Assembly (NCBI GenBank): GCA_020161755.1
Contig: JAIUOS010000018.1
Span: 1-64,000, forward strand
From: Actinomycetota bacterium
Lineage (GTDB): Bacteria; Actinomycetota; Actinomycetes; Propionibacteriales; Propionibacteriaceae
Direction: 5' to 3'
Length of the DNA stretch: 64,000 bases
The translations under genes were made by a program, and so were the position numbers. The notes beneath the pieces were generated by a model. That model had not been told where the DNA came from. It saw only the letters and a program-made list of their open reading frames with translations, and did no database searches. Below, in pieces: positions 1-11,710 of the stretch; the first letter of the stretch is position 1, and the number at the start of each line of letters is the position of its first letter.

Positions 1-1586
<1,586 letters not shown>

Positions 1587-1661
1587 GATGCTTCCTTTGA
1601 AGATGTCAGTTGGTTTGTGATGACCTGTCACCTTTGACAAGACAAAGTCACCGCCAGCACT

Positions 1662-1680
1662 CTACGACGCTGTGTCGTAG
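1662..1680. promoter_or_regulatory. Inverted repeat in the hppA-sufR divergent intergenic region, candidate operator
   Basis: CTACGAC and GTCGTAG form perfect 7-bp arms separated by 5 nt. The site lies between two divergent genes, one of them the SUF repressor gene. SufR proteins autoregulate by binding inverted repeats, so this is a candidate SufR operator. It is however about 100 nt upstream of the likely sufR start and 76 nt from hppA, so it could serve hppA instead. Downstream, TTGAGC (1748-1753) and TAAGAA (1770-1775) with 16-nt spacing make a plausible sufR promoter 7 nt before its GTG. Confidence 0.4.
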
Positions 1681-1782
1681 ATCTCGCACAGCGCCACCTG
1701 ATGGAAAGACTGCCGTCCGCAATGCGGTCGTGCAAGGGTCCTCAGGTTTGAGCGCGCGGCCGAATAAGGTAAGAATGGCGTT

Positions 1783-2502
1783 GTGAAAACCGAGCCGGAA
1801 GCGGGGGTCGACGCCGAGCAGGCCGAGGCCGACCAGCAGGCTGCGGACGCGTCCACGCGGAGCCGGGTCGCCCGCTCCATCCTCCAGCACGGGCCGTCGA
1901 CGGCCAACGACTTGGCCAAGAGGCTGGGCCTGACCCCGGCGGCCGTCCGCCGCCACCTCACCGTCCTGGCCAGCACCGGCCAGGTGACCAGCCGCGAGCA
2001 GCGCGTCTACGGGCACCGTGGACGCGGCCGCCCGGCCAAGGTCTTCGCGCTCACCGACGCCGGCCGCGCCGAGTTCTTCCAGGCCTACGACCGGCTCGCG
2101 ATCAATGCGCTGGAGTACCTGAACCGGGTCGCCGGACCGGCGGCCGTCGAGGAGTTCGCGGCCCAGGTCGCCGAGTCGGTCTCGGCCCGTTTCCACGCCA
2201 TCGAGGGGGAATACGACACCCCGACCGAGGCGTTGGTGGAGGCATTGACCGCCGAAGGGTTCGTGGCCTCGCTGCAACCGGTGACCTCCGGCGTCCAGCT
2301 CTGCCAGTACCACTGCCCGGTCGCCCACGTGGCGGCCGAGTTCCCGCAACTCTGCGAAGCCGAGACGAAGGCCTTCGCAACCCTGCTGGACTCCCACGTC
2401 CAGCGGCTGGCGACCATCGCCCACGGCGACGGGGTGTGCACCACCCACGTGCCGCGACCGGTGGCCGCCGCCATGCACCCGTCCCCGACCCGGAAGGATT
2501 GA
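1783..2502 (+). CDS. sufR: SufR-type Fe-S-responsive transcriptional regulator
   Basis: Winged-helix repressor that senses Fe-S cluster status and controls the SUF operon that follows. The 239-residue protein has a helix-turn-helix at about residues 30-70 ([16 protein letters not shown]) followed by a wing with basic GRGRPAK. The C-terminal half carries Cys174, Cys178, Cys191 and Cys219, the expected cluster-ligand arrangement of SufR proteins. The start is GTG at 1783; no Shine-Dalgarno is visible and a -10-like TAAGAA ends 7 nt upstream, so the message may be leaderless. It is the first gene of the operon, 4 nt before sufB, as is usual in actinobacteria. Confidence 0.93.
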   Translation: MKTEPEAGVDAEQAEADQQAADASTRSRVARSILQHGPSTANDLAKRLGLTPAAVRRHLTVLASTGQVTSREQRVYGHRGRGRPAKVFALTDAGRAEFFQAYDRLAINALEYLNRVAGPAAVEEFAAQVAESVSARFHAIEGEYDTPTEALVEALTAEGFVASLQPVTSGVQLCQYHCPVAHVAAEFPQLCEAETKAFATLLDSHVQRLATIAHGDGVCTTHVPRPVAAAMHPSPTRKD

Positions 2503-2506
2503 GCAG

Positions 2507-3949
2507 ATGACCTCCACCGCTCCCGTGGCGCCCGGCCTGGGCTCCACCCAGGAAGAACACCTGGAGGCGCTCGGCACCTACCAGTACGGCTGGCGCGACT
2601 CCGACACCGCCGGCGCGGCCGCGCAGCGTGGCCTGACCGAGGACGTCGTCCGCAACATCTCCGGGCTGAAGAACGAGCCGGAGTGGATGCTGAACACCCG
2701 GCTGAAGGCGTTGAAGCTCTTCGAGCGCAAGCCGATGCCGGCCTGGGGCGCGGACCTGTCGGGCATCGACTTCGACAACATCAAGTACTTCGTGCGGTCC
2801 ACCGAGAAGCAGGCCCAGAGCTGGGAGGACCTGCCCGACGACATCAAGCGCACCTACGACCGCCTGGGCATTCCCGAGGCCGAGAAGATGCGCCTGGTCG
2901 CCGGCGTCGCCGCCCAGTACGAGTCCGAGGTGGTCTACCACAAGATCAACGAGGAGCTCGAGCGCCAGGGCGTGATCTTCCTCGACACCGACACCGGCCT
3001 GAAGGAGTACCCGGAGCTGTTCGAGGAGTACTTCGCCTCGGTGATCCCGGTCGGCGACAACAAGTTCGCCTCGCTGAACACCGCGGTGTGGTCGGGCGGC
3101 TCGTTCATCTACGTGCCGAAGGGCGTCCACGTCTCGATCCCGCTGCAGGCGTACTTCCGGATCAACACCGAGAACATGGGCCAGTTCGAGCGCACGCTGA
3201 TCATCGCCGACGAAGGCTCCTACGTGCACTACGTCGAGGGCTGCACCGCGCCGATCTACAGCTCGGACTCGCTGCACTCGGCGGTGGTCGAGATCATCGT
3301 GAAGAAGAACGCCCGGGTGCGGTACACGACCATCCAGAACTGGTCGACGAACGTGTACAACCTGGTCACGAAGCGCGCCACCTGCGAGGAGGGCGCCACG
3401 ATGGAGTGGATCGACGGCAACATCGGCTCCAAGGTGACCATGAAGTACCCGGCGGTCTACCTGCTGGGCGAGCACTCCCGCGGTGAGACCCTGAGCATCG
3501 CGTTCGCCGGCGAGGGCCAGCACCAGGACGCCGGGTCGAAGATGGTGCACGCCGCGCCGCACACGTCCAGCTCGATCATCTCCAAGTCGGTCGCCCGCTC
3601 GGGCGGACGCTCCTCCTACCGCGGCCTGGTGCAGGTGCACGAGGGCGCCCACCACGCGGCCAGCTCGGTGAAGTGCGACGCGCTCCTGGTCGACACCGTC
3701 TCGCGCTCCGACACCTACCCCTACGTGGACGTCCGCGAGGACGACGTGTCGATGGCGCACGAGGCGACCGTGTCGAAGGTGAGCGACGACCAGCTGTTCT
3801 ACCTGATGAGCCGCGGGATGGGCGAGGACGAGGCGATGGCGATGATCGTGCGCGGTTTCGTCGAGCCGATCGCCCGCGAGCTGCCGATGGAGTACGCGCT
3901 GGAGCTGAACCGCCTGATCGAGCTCCAGATGGAAGGGGCCGTGGGCTGA
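2507..3949 (+). CDS. sufB: Fe-S cluster assembly scaffold protein SufB
   Basis: Scaffold subunit of the cytosolic SufBCD complex on which Fe-S clusters are built. The 480-residue length and the whole sequence match SufB: an N-terminal acidic/aromatic region (YQYGWRDSD), the central beta-helix with [17 protein letters not shown], and the conserved C-terminal ending with [12 protein letters not shown]. No intein interrupts it, unlike mycobacterial SufB. It starts with ATG 4 nt after the sufR stop and is followed after 31 nt by sufD, so it is co-transcribed with the rest of the operon. Confidence 0.98.
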   Translation: MTSTAPVAPGLGSTQEEHLEALGTYQYGWRDSDTAGAAAQRGLTEDVVRNISGLKNEPEWMLNTRLKALKLFERKPMPAWGADLSGIDFDNIKYFVRSTEKQAQSWEDLPDDIKRTYDRLGIPEAEKMRLVAGVAAQYESEVVYHKINEELERQGVIFLDTDTGLKEYPELFEEYFASVIPVGDNKFASLNTAVWSGGSFIYVPKGVHVSIPLQAYFRINTENMGQFERTLIIADEGSYVHYVEGCTAPIYSSDSLHSAVVEIIVKKNARVRYTTIQNWSTNVYNLVTKRATCEEGATMEWIDGNIGSKVTMKYPAVYLLGEHSRGETLSIAFAGEGQHQDAGSKMVHAAPHTSSSIISKSVARSGGRSSYRGLVQVHEGAHHAASSVKCDALLVDTVSRSDTYPYVDVREDDVSMAHEATVSKVSDDQLFYLMSRGMGEDEAMAMIVRGFVEPIARELPMEYALELNRLIELQMEGAVG

Positions 3950-3980
3950 GCCCGCGGCGAGACGAGCGAGAAAGAGAACT

Positions 3981-5165
3981 GTGACTGCGATTCCCAACGT
4001 GGCCGAAGCGGTCGAGCCGACCGTCGAGTCCCACCTCCACCCGGTGGCCTCCTTCGACCTCGCCGACCACCCCGTTCCCGGCGGACGCGAGGAGGTCTGG
4101 CGGTTCACCCCGCTGCGCCGCCTGCGCGGCCTGCTCGACGGAGCGCCGAGCGACGCCCACCTCACCTGGACGACCACCCTGCCGGCCCCGGTGACCGTGC
4201 GCGAGATCAGCACCGACGAGGCGATCGCCCTCGGCGTGCCGGCGCCGGTCGACCGTCCGTCCGCCCTCGCGGTGGCCAACGGCGGCGGCGCCATGCTGGT
4301 CGAGGTGCCCGCCGGTGCGGTGCTGGACGAGCCGGTCCTGATCGAGCTCAACGGCGCCGACGCCGACCACGCGACCTTCGGCCAGGTGGTGTTCTGTGTG
4401 GGCGCGAACGCCGCTGCCACCATCGTCCTGCGGCACACCGGCTCGGCGCGGTACGCGTCCAGCGTCTCGGTGCTGGTGGCCGAGGGCGCGAACCTGAACT
4501 TCGTCGGCCTGCAGGACTGGGCGGACGACGCGGTCCACGTCGGCCACGTCGGGCTGAAGATCGGCCGGGACGCCCGGGTGCGCACCGTGACCGCCAGCCT
4601 CGGCGGCGACCTGGTGCGCCTCGTCGAGACCGCCGAGTACGACGGTCCGGGCGGCGAGCTGGAGCAGTTCGGGGTCTACTTCGTCGACGCCGGCCAGCAC
4701 ATCGAGCACCGGCTGTTCGTCGACCACAACGCGCCGCACACCCGCAGCCGCGTCGACTACCGCGGCGCCCTCCAGGGCAAGGGTGCGCACTCGGTGTGGG
4801 TCGGCGACGTGCTGATCCGCAAGGTGGCCGAGGGCATCAACACCTACGAGACCAACAAGAACCTCGTGCTCACCGACGGCTGCCGCGCCGACTCGGTGCC
4901 GAACCTGGAGATCGAGACCGGCGAGATCGAGGGTGCCGGGCACTCCTCGACCACCGGACGCTTCGACGACGAGCAGCTGTTCTACCTGCGCAGCCGCGGC
5001 ATCTCCGAGGACGAGGCCCGCCGCCTGGTCGTGCACGGCTTCTTCGCCGACATCATCCGGCGCATCGGCGTCCCCGACGTGGAGAGCCGCCTGCTCGCCG
5101 CCGTCGAGAAGGAGCTCGAGGTCATCGTCGGGATCCCGTCGGCGTCCGCCGAGGAGGCCCGGTGA
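3981..5165 (+). CDS. sufD: Fe-S cluster assembly protein SufD
   Basis: Partner of SufB in the SufBC2D scaffold complex, needed for iron acquisition during cluster assembly. The 394-residue protein shares the beta-helix fold and C-terminal motif with SufB: FYLRSRGISEDEARRLVVHG near the end, preceded by AGHSSTTGRFDDEQL. The start is GTG at 3981 with a purine-rich GAAAGAGA upstream. The stop overlaps the start of the Rieske gene by 4 nt (GTGA), which points to translational coupling. Confidence 0.97.
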   Translation: MTAIPNVAEAVEPTVESHLHPVASFDLADHPVPGGREEVWRFTPLRRLRGLLDGAPSDAHLTWTTTLPAPVTVREISTDEAIALGVPAPVDRPSALAVANGGGAMLVEVPAGAVLDEPVLIELNGADADHATFGQVVFCVGANAAATIVLRHTGSARYASSVSVLVAEGANLNFVGLQDWADDAVHVGHVGLKIGRDARVRTVTASLGGDLVRLVETAEYDGPGGELEQFGVYFVDAGQHIEHRLFVDHNAPHTRSRVDYRGALQGKGAHSVWVGDVLIRKVAEGINTYETNKNLVLTDGCRADSVPNLEIETGEIEGAGHSSTTGRFDDEQLFYLRSRGISEDEARRLVVHGFFADIIRRIGVPDVESRLLAAVEKELEVIVGIPSASAEEAR

Positions 5166-5497
5166 GCTTCGTCCGCGCCTGTGCGGTCGCCGAGGTCCCG
5201 GTCGGCACCGCGATCCCGGTCGACCTCGGCGGCGACGCCGACATCGCCGTGGTGAACACCGTCGACGGGTTCTTCGCGATCCGCGACGTGTGCTCGCACG
5301 GCGAGGTGCCGCTCAGCGAGGGCGAGATCGACGGCTGCACGCTCGAGTGCTACATGCACGGCTCGCGGTTCGACCTGCGCACCGGCCTTCCCCTCGAACT
5401 CCCGGCCGTCGTGCCGGTCCCGGTCTACCCCGTCCGCGTGGACGGTGACCACGTCTTCATCGATCCAGACAGTCCGATCCACATCCAGGAGCAGTAA
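5162..5497 (+). CDS. Rieske-type [2Fe-2S] ferredoxin within the SUF operon
   Basis: Small soluble electron-transfer protein of 111 residues with one Rieske [2Fe-2S] domain. The cluster ligands are visible as CSH and, about 16 residues later, CYMH, followed by GSRFDLRTG. It resembles non-heme (NirD/biphenyl-dioxygenase-type) ferredoxins. The gene sits between sufD and sufC, a position seen in other actinobacterial SUF operons, and overlaps sufD by 4 nt. Its role is inferred: electron supply for cluster assembly, or simply a client co-expressed with the machinery. The start is GTG at 5162. Confidence 0.93.
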   Translation: MSFVRACAVAEVPVGTAIPVDLGGDADIAVVNTVDGFFAIRDVCSHGEVPLSEGEIDGCTLECYMHGSRFDLRTGLPLELPAVVPVPVYPVRVDGDHVFIDPDSPIHIQEQ

Positions 5498-6265
5498 GTG
5501 TCAGAACTGGTTATCAGCGACCTGCGCGTCGAGGTCCAGACCGAGAGCGGGCCCAAGGAGATCCTCAAGGGGGTCGACCTGACCGTCCGCAGTGGCGAGG
5601 TCCACGCGATCATGGGTCCGAACGGCTCGGGCAAGTCGACGCTGGCGTACTCCATCGCCGGCCACCCGAAGTACCACATCACCGGCGGCTCGGTCACCCT
5701 CGACGGTGTCGAGCTCACCCACCTGAAGGTGGACGAGCGCGCGCGTGCCGGGCTGTTCCTCGCCATGCAGTACCCGATCGAGGTGCCCGGCGTCTCGGTG
5801 GCCAACTTCCTGCGCACGGCCAAGACCGCGCTCAGCGGCGAGGCCCCCAAGGTGCGCACCTGGGTCAAGGAGGTCAACGTCGCGCTCGAGCGGGTGGGCC
5901 TGGACGGCTCCTTCGCCGCCCGGTCGCTGAACGAGGGCTTCTCCGGTGGCGAGAAGAAGCGCAACGAGATCGCCCAACTGGAGCTGCTCAACCCGAAGTT
6001 CGCGATCCTGGACGAGACCGACTCCGGCCTCGACATCGACGCGCTGCGGATCGTCTCCGAGGGCGTCAACCGCTACACCGCCCAGGGCGACCGCGGCCTG
6101 CTGCTGATCACGCATTACACGCGGATCCTGAACTACATCAAGCCCGACTTCGTGCACGTGTTCGTCGACGGCCACGTGGTCGAGGAGGGCGGCGTCGAAC
6201 TCGCCGACCGCCTCGAGATCGAGGGCTACGACCGGTTCGTCCGTGGCGCCAAGGCAGATGCCTGA
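5498..6265 (+). CDS. sufC: SUF system ATPase SufC
   Basis: ABC-type ATPase that drives conformational change in the SufBCD scaffold. The 255-residue protein has Walker A GPNGSGKST at residues 40-48, the SufC-specific signature FSGGEKKRNEI, Walker B AILDETDSGLDIDAL and a D-loop/H-loop ending with LLITHYTRIL. The GTG start immediately follows the stop of the Rieske gene with no spacing. It overlaps the chosen start of sufS by 8 nt. Confidence 0.98.
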   Translation: MSELVISDLRVEVQTESGPKEILKGVDLTVRSGEVHAIMGPNGSGKSTLAYSIAGHPKYHITGGSVTLDGVELTHLKVDERARAGLFLAMQYPIEVPGVSVANFLRTAKTALSGEAPKVRTWVKEVNVALERVGLDGSFAARSLNEGFSGGEKKRNEIAQLELLNPKFAILDETDSGLDIDALRIVSEGVNRYTAQGDRGLLLITHYTRILNYIKPDFVHVFVDGHVVEEGGVELADRLEIEGYDRFVRGAKADA

Positions 6266-7556
6266 CGCCTTCGCACCCGCGCCCGGGGCCACCGCCCCGG
6301 CGCTCGGCTACGACGTTGAGCGGGTCCGCGCCGACTTCCCGATCCTGACACGGCGGATCGGGGAGTTCCCGCTGTCCTACCTCGACTCGGCCAACACCTC
6401 CCAGAAGCCGAAGCAGGTCGTCGAGGCGATCGCCCGGCACTACCTGGAGCACAACGCCAACGTGGCCCGGGCGATGCACACGCTCGGGGCGGAGGCCAGC
6501 TCGGCCTTCGAGGGCGCCCGGGAGAAGGTCGCCCGGTTCATCGGGGCGGCCGGGCCGCAGGAGGTCGTGTTCACCAAGAACGCCTCCGAGGCCCTGAACC
6601 TGGTGGCCTACACGCTCGGCGGACGCCTGTCGCCGGGCGACGAGATCGTGATCTCGGTGATGGAGCACCACTCCAACATCGTTCCCTGGCAGCTGCTCGC
6701 CCAGCGCACCGGCGCGATCCTGCGCTGGTTCGACATCACCGCGGACGGCCGGCTCGACCTGGCCAGGGCGGTTGCCGAAGGGCTGATCAACGACCGCACC
6801 AAGATCGTCTCGATCGCCTGGGTGTCGAACGTGCTCGGCACGGTCAACCCGGTGGCGGAGATCGCCGGGCTGGCCCACCGGGTCGGCGCGCACGTGGTCG
6901 TGGACGGCTCGCAGGGCGTCCCGCAGCTGCCCACCGACGTGGCGTCGCTGGGCGCGGACCTGCTGGCGTTCACCGGCCACAAGATGCTCGGCCCCACCGG
7001 CATCGGCGTGCTGTGGGGACGCTACGGCCTGCTGGAGACACTGCCGCCGTTCCTCGGCGGCGGGGAGATGATCGAGGTCGTGAAGCTGACCGGCTCGACG
7101 TTCGCCAAGCCGCCGGCACGGTTCGAGGCCGGCACGCCGCCGATCGCGCAGGCGGTCGGGCTGGGTGCGGCGATCGACTACCTGGAGCGGCTCGGCATGG
7201 AGAACGTCGCCGCCCACGAGCAGCGGATCACCGCCTACGCGCTGGAGCGCCTGCAGGGCGTCGAGGGGGTGTCGATCCTCGGTCCCACCGTGCCGGTCGA
7301 CCGCGGCGGGGCGATCTCGTTCACGCTGACCACCCCGGACGGGCTGGAGGTGCACCCGCACGACGTGATGCAGTTCCTGGACGCCCGCGGCGTCGCCGTC
7401 CGCGGTGGCCACCACTGTGCGCGTCCGTTGCACGAGCGGCTGGGCATCACGGCGTCCACCCGGGCGTCCGGCTACGTGTACACCACCGAGACCGAGATCG
7501 ACGCGCTCGTCGACGGCCTCGTCTACGTCCGCGACTTCTTCGGAGGTGCCCGATGA
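6258..7556 (+). CDS. sufS: Cysteine desulfurase SufS
   Basis: PLP-dependent enzyme that takes sulfur from L-cysteine and passes it to SufU. The 432-residue protein shows the type II features: EHHSNIVPWQ, the PLP lysine in TGHKMLGPTG (about residue 242), and the active-site cysteine in RGGHHCARPLH (about residue 387). I chose ATG 6258, where AAGG precedes the start; an in-frame GTG at 6243 would add five residues. The stop overlaps the sufU start (ATGA). The SufS/SufU pairing is typical of Gram-positive bacteria. Confidence 0.97.
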   Translation: MPDAFAPAPGATAPALGYDVERVRADFPILTRRIGEFPLSYLDSANTSQKPKQVVEAIARHYLEHNANVARAMHTLGAEASSAFEGAREKVARFIGAAGPQEVVFTKNASEALNLVAYTLGGRLSPGDEIVISVMEHHSNIVPWQLLAQRTGAILRWFDITADGRLDLARAVAEGLINDRTKIVSIAWVSNVLGTVNPVAEIAGLAHRVGAHVVVDGSQGVPQLPTDVASLGADLLAFTGHKMLGPTGIGVLWGRYGLLETLPPFLGGGEMIEVVKLTGSTFAKPPARFEAGTPPIAQAVGLGAAIDYLERLGMENVAAHEQRITAYALERLQGVEGVSILGPTVPVDRGGAISFTLTTPDGLEVHPHDVMQFLDARGVAVRGGHHCARPLHERLGITASTRASGYVYTTETEIDALVDGLVYVRDFFGGAR

Positions 7557-8002
7557 GCGTTGAGGCGATGTACCAGGAGATCATCCTCGACCACTACAAG
7601 GCCAAGCACCACAGCGGCCTGCGGGAGCCGTACCAGGCGCAGGTCACCCACGTGAACCCGACCTGCGGCGACGAGGTGATGATGCGGGTCGCGCTCGACG
7701 GCGACCGGGTCGTCGACGTCTCCTACGAGGGCGTCGGGTGCTCGATCTCGCAGGCGTCGACGTCGGTGATGACCGACCTGGTCATCGGACGGACGGTCGA
7801 CGAGGCGCTCGCACTCCACGAGGAGTTCACGCAGATGATGCACTCCCAGGGCAAGGCCGAACCCGACGAGGACCGGCTCGAGGACGCGGTCGCGTTCATC
7901 GGCGTCTCGCAGTTCCCGGCGCGCGTGAAGTGCGCGCTGCTGGGGTGGTCGGCCTTCAAGGACGCTGCCGCCCAGGCCCTGGCCGCAGCCGGAAAGGAAT
8001 GA
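7553..8002 (+). CDS. sufU: Zinc-dependent sulfurtransferase SufU
   Basis: Accepts persulfide from SufS by a zinc-ligand swap and delivers sulfur to the SufBCD scaffold. The protein has 149 residues. The three cysteines expected for SufU are present in NPTCGDEV, GVGCSIS and VKCALLGW, together with the conserved Asp after the first Cys. The extra stretch between the second and third Cys (positions near HSQGKAEPDE) distinguishes it from IscU. It overlaps sufS by 4 nt. Confidence 0.97.
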   Translation: MSVEAMYQEIILDHYKAKHHSGLREPYQAQVTHVNPTCGDEVMMRVALDGDRVVDVSYEGVGCSISQASTSVMTDLVIGRTVDEALALHEEFTQMMHSQGKAEPDEDRLEDAVAFIGVSQFPARVKCALLGWSAFKDAAAQALAAAGKE

Positions 8003-8004
8003 TG

Positions 8005-8379
8005 ATGAGCCAGAACGCACGCCCCTCCGACCTGGTGCAGGACACCTTCCCCGACCCGGACGCGTCCGCCCGCCCGTCGGAGGAGGACGTCCTGGAGGCG
8101 ATGAAGGACGTCGTCGACCCCGAGCTGATGGTCAACGTCGTCGACCTCGGACTGGTCTACGGCATCGCGGTCGACGACACGAACTTCGCCACGATCGACA
8201 TGACGCTGACCTCGCCGACCTGCCCGCTGACCGACCGGCTGGAGTACGACACCCAGCTGGCCCTGGAGGGCCTGGTCAGTGGCGTCGCCATCAACTGGGT
8301 GTGGCTGCCGCCGTGGACCCTGGAGATGATCACCGAGGACGGCCGCGAGCAGCTCCGCTCGATCGGCTACAACCTCTAG
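8005..8379 (+). CDS. SufT/MIP18-like Fe-S assembly factor (DUF59)
   Basis: Predicted accessory factor for Fe-S cluster maturation. The 124-residue protein is a single DUF59 domain: the N-terminal part reads VLEAMKDVVDPELMVNVVDLGLVY, here split as DPELMVNVVDLGLVY, followed by LTSPTCPLT with the conserved Cys and a C-terminal WLPPW motif. Three consecutive ATG codons occur at 7999, 8002 and 8005. I chose 8005 because AAAGGA then sits at the best distance. It is the last gene of the SUF operon and overlaps or abuts sufU. SufT-type proteins of this operon position are known in actinobacteria. Confidence 0.93.
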   Translation: MSQNARPSDLVQDTFPDPDASARPSEEDVLEAMKDVVDPELMVNVVDLGLVYGIAVDDTNFATIDMTLTSPTCPLTDRLEYDTQLALEGLVSGVAINWVWLPPWTLEMITEDGREQLRSIGYNL

Positions 8380-8406
8380 CCGCGCCCGCACCGGGCAGAT
8401 GGCATC

Positions 8407-9201
8407 GTGAAGCGCACCGTCTCCTGCCACCTCGAACTGTCCGTCGCCGGGCCGGCCGAACTCGTGTTCGGCGTCGCCGTGGCCGCCGGGATCCCGCTGG
8501 CCACCGAGGCGCTCACGGTGAGTTCGGGTGGGGAGTACCTCACGCCGGACGAACTGCAGGACGCCCATGGCACCCGGCTGCACCGGGTCCGGGTGGACGC
8601 CGGTACCGTGCTGCTCGACTACGCGGCCTGCGCGGACGGGCTCGCCGAGCCCGCCGGGGTCGACGAGATCGACCGGCTGCGCTACCTGCGGCAGAGCCGC
8701 TACTGCGAGTCCGACCGCCTGGCGCCGACGGCCGCCGCCGAATTCGAAGGCCTCACCGGCATCGCGCTGCTGACCGCGGTGGTCGGGTGGGTGCACGACC
8801 GCATCAGCTACGTCGGCGGGGCCAGCGTCGGCACCGACAGCGCCTTGGACACCCTCCTGGCCCGCCGCGGGGTGTGCCGCGACTTCGCCCACCTGTGCAT
8901 CGCGCTGCTGCGCGCGCTCGGCGTGCCGGCGCGGATGGCGGCGGTGTACGCGCCCGGCCTGAGCCCGATGGAGTTCCACGCGGTCTGCGAGGCGCTCGTC
9001 GACGGCACGTGGTGGGTGGTGGACGCGACCGGGCACGCGCCGCGGCAGAGCCTGCTGCGGATCGCGACCGGCCGCGACGCCGCCGACACCGCGTTCCTGA
9101 CCAGCTTCGGCGCCCCGGTGGAGCTGGTCGCGCTCGACGTGAGCGCCACGGCCGAGGACTTCGCGCCCGACGACCAGCAGACGCTCACCCGGCTGCGCTG
9201 A
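8407..9201 (+). CDS. Transglutaminase-like cysteine protease-fold protein
   Basis: The 264-residue protein belongs to the transglutaminase-like superfamily. The catalytic triad is visible as Cys in GVCRDFAHLC, His in EFHAVCEA and Asp in WWVVDATGHAP. An N-terminal beta-rich region (about residues 1-90) resembles the bacterial transglutaminase N-terminal domain. No signal peptide or membrane segment is seen, so it is probably cytosolic. Its substrate is unknown. The GTG start at 8407 lacks a clear Shine-Dalgarno. Its 3' end overlaps the convergent APH-fold gene by 17 nt. Confidence 0.85.
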   Translation: MKRTVSCHLELSVAGPAELVFGVAVAAGIPLATEALTVSSGGEYLTPDELQDAHGTRLHRVRVDAGTVLLDYAACADGLAEPAGVDEIDRLRYLRQSRYCESDRLAPTAAAEFEGLTGIALLTAVVGWVHDRISYVGGASVGTDSALDTLLARRGVCRDFAHLCIALLRALGVPARMAAVYAPGLSPMEFHAVCEALVDGTWWVVDATGHAPRQSLLRIATGRDAADTAFLTSFGAPVELVALDVSATAEDFAPDDQQTLTRLR

Positions 9202-10084
9202 ACTCCGCGTCCGCCAGGGTCTCGGCCAACCCGTGGCGGGCGATGGCGGCCAGCGCCGGCATGTCGTCGCTGGCGAGGGTGAACACGCACGCCAGGCCCA
9301 GCGCCCAGGCCCAGGCGCGGGCCCAGACCGCCTCGTCGTAGGCACCCGACAGGCTGCACGCCGCCCGGAACGCGGCCCGGGCGGGGGCGTCGAACATCAG
9401 CCAGGCCACCGCCAGGTCGCTGGCCGGGTCGCCCGCGCAGACGTCACCGAAGTCGATCACCCCGGCCAGCCGGCCGTCGGAGTGCAGCAGCAGGTTCATC
9501 GGGTGCGGGTCGCCGTGCACCCACACCGGGGCGTCCGGCCAGGCGGGGACGGCCGACCAGCGCAGCCAGCGATCGAAACTCTCCCGCCCGGCGACGGCCT
9601 CGATCCGGGGACGCCAGCCCTCCGCCCGCGCGGCCAGGGGCACGCCGCGGAACGGGTTGCGCGGAGCGTCCGCGGGGGCGCGGGTGTGCAGGGCGACCAG
9701 GAACCGCGCCAGCCCGTCGGCGGCGGCTCCGCGGTCGGCCACCGCCGTGTCGGCGGCGCTGTGCCCGGGCAGCCGCGGGACGACCGTCCAGCGCCACGGG
9801 AAGCCGTGCGCGGGACGTCCGGCGAACACCGGGACGGGGATCGGCACCGGCAGCCGCGCGGCCAGCGACGGCAGTACGGCGATCTCGTGGTCGATCAGCC
9901 CGGCGGACGCCTCGCGGCGCGGCAGCCGCACCAGCAGGTCGGGACCGAGCGCGAAGATCTCGTTGTCCCAGCCGTGCGCGAACGGCTCGACGTGCGGCTC
10001 GGCGAGGTGCGGCGCCTGGCCGTCCAGGAGCCGCGAGACGAGCGCGGCGTCGATGCGGACCTCTGCGGGTGGAATGACGGCCAC
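9185..10084 (-). CDS. Aminoglycoside phosphotransferase (APH)-family kinase
   Basis: The 299-residue protein has the APH fold: the catalytic loop VHGDPHPMNLLL and the metal-binding VIDFGDVCAGDPASDLAVAW are intact. Such proteins phosphorylate aminoglycosides or, more often when chromosomal, small metabolites or macrolides; no resistance role can be inferred. I chose GTG 10084 because TACCCT ends 7 nt upstream, a good leaderless arrangement. The frame stays open further upstream but has no better start. Its 3' end overlaps the convergent transglutaminase-like gene. Confidence 0.85.
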   Translation of the reverse strand: MAVIPPAEVRIDAALVSRLLDGQAPHLAEPHVEPFAHGWDNEIFALGPDLLVRLPRREASAGLIDHEIAVLPSLAARLPVPIPVPVFAGRPAHGFPWRWTVVPRLPGHSAADTAVADRGAAADGLARFLVALHTRAPADAPRNPFRGVPLAARAEGWRPRIEAVAGRESFDRWLRWSAVPAWPDAPVWVHGDPHPMNLLLHSDGRLAGVIDFGDVCAGDPASDLAVAWLMFDAPARAAFRAACSLSGAYDEAVWARAWAWALGLACVFTLASDDMPALAAIARHGLAETLADAEFSAAG

Positions 10085-10091
10085 CCGCGAC

Positions 10092-10101
10092 AGGGTAGCC
10101 T
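10092..10101. promoter_or_regulatory. Overlapping divergent -10 elements between the APH-fold gene and ABC-F gene
   Basis: AGGGTAGCCT contains TAGCCT on the plus strand, 9 nt before the ABC-F ATG at 10111. It also contains TACCCT on the minus strand, 7 nt before the GTG at 10084. The two hexamers share the central TA. No Shine-Dalgarno is visible for either gene. This fits a symmetric bidirectional promoter giving two nearly leaderless transcripts. Confidence 0.5.
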
Positions 10102-10110
10102 TGCCGGGCG

Positions 10111-11709
<1,599 letters not shown>

Positions 11710-11710
11710 G

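Noticed and set aside
2507-3949. Intein in SufB
   Set aside because: The protein is continuous over 480 residues with no splicing-domain motifs.
2102-4585. Minus-strand open frame of 827 aa across sufR, sufB and sufD
   Set aside because: Low-complexity antisense frame; the plus strand carries three clear SUF genes over the same bases.
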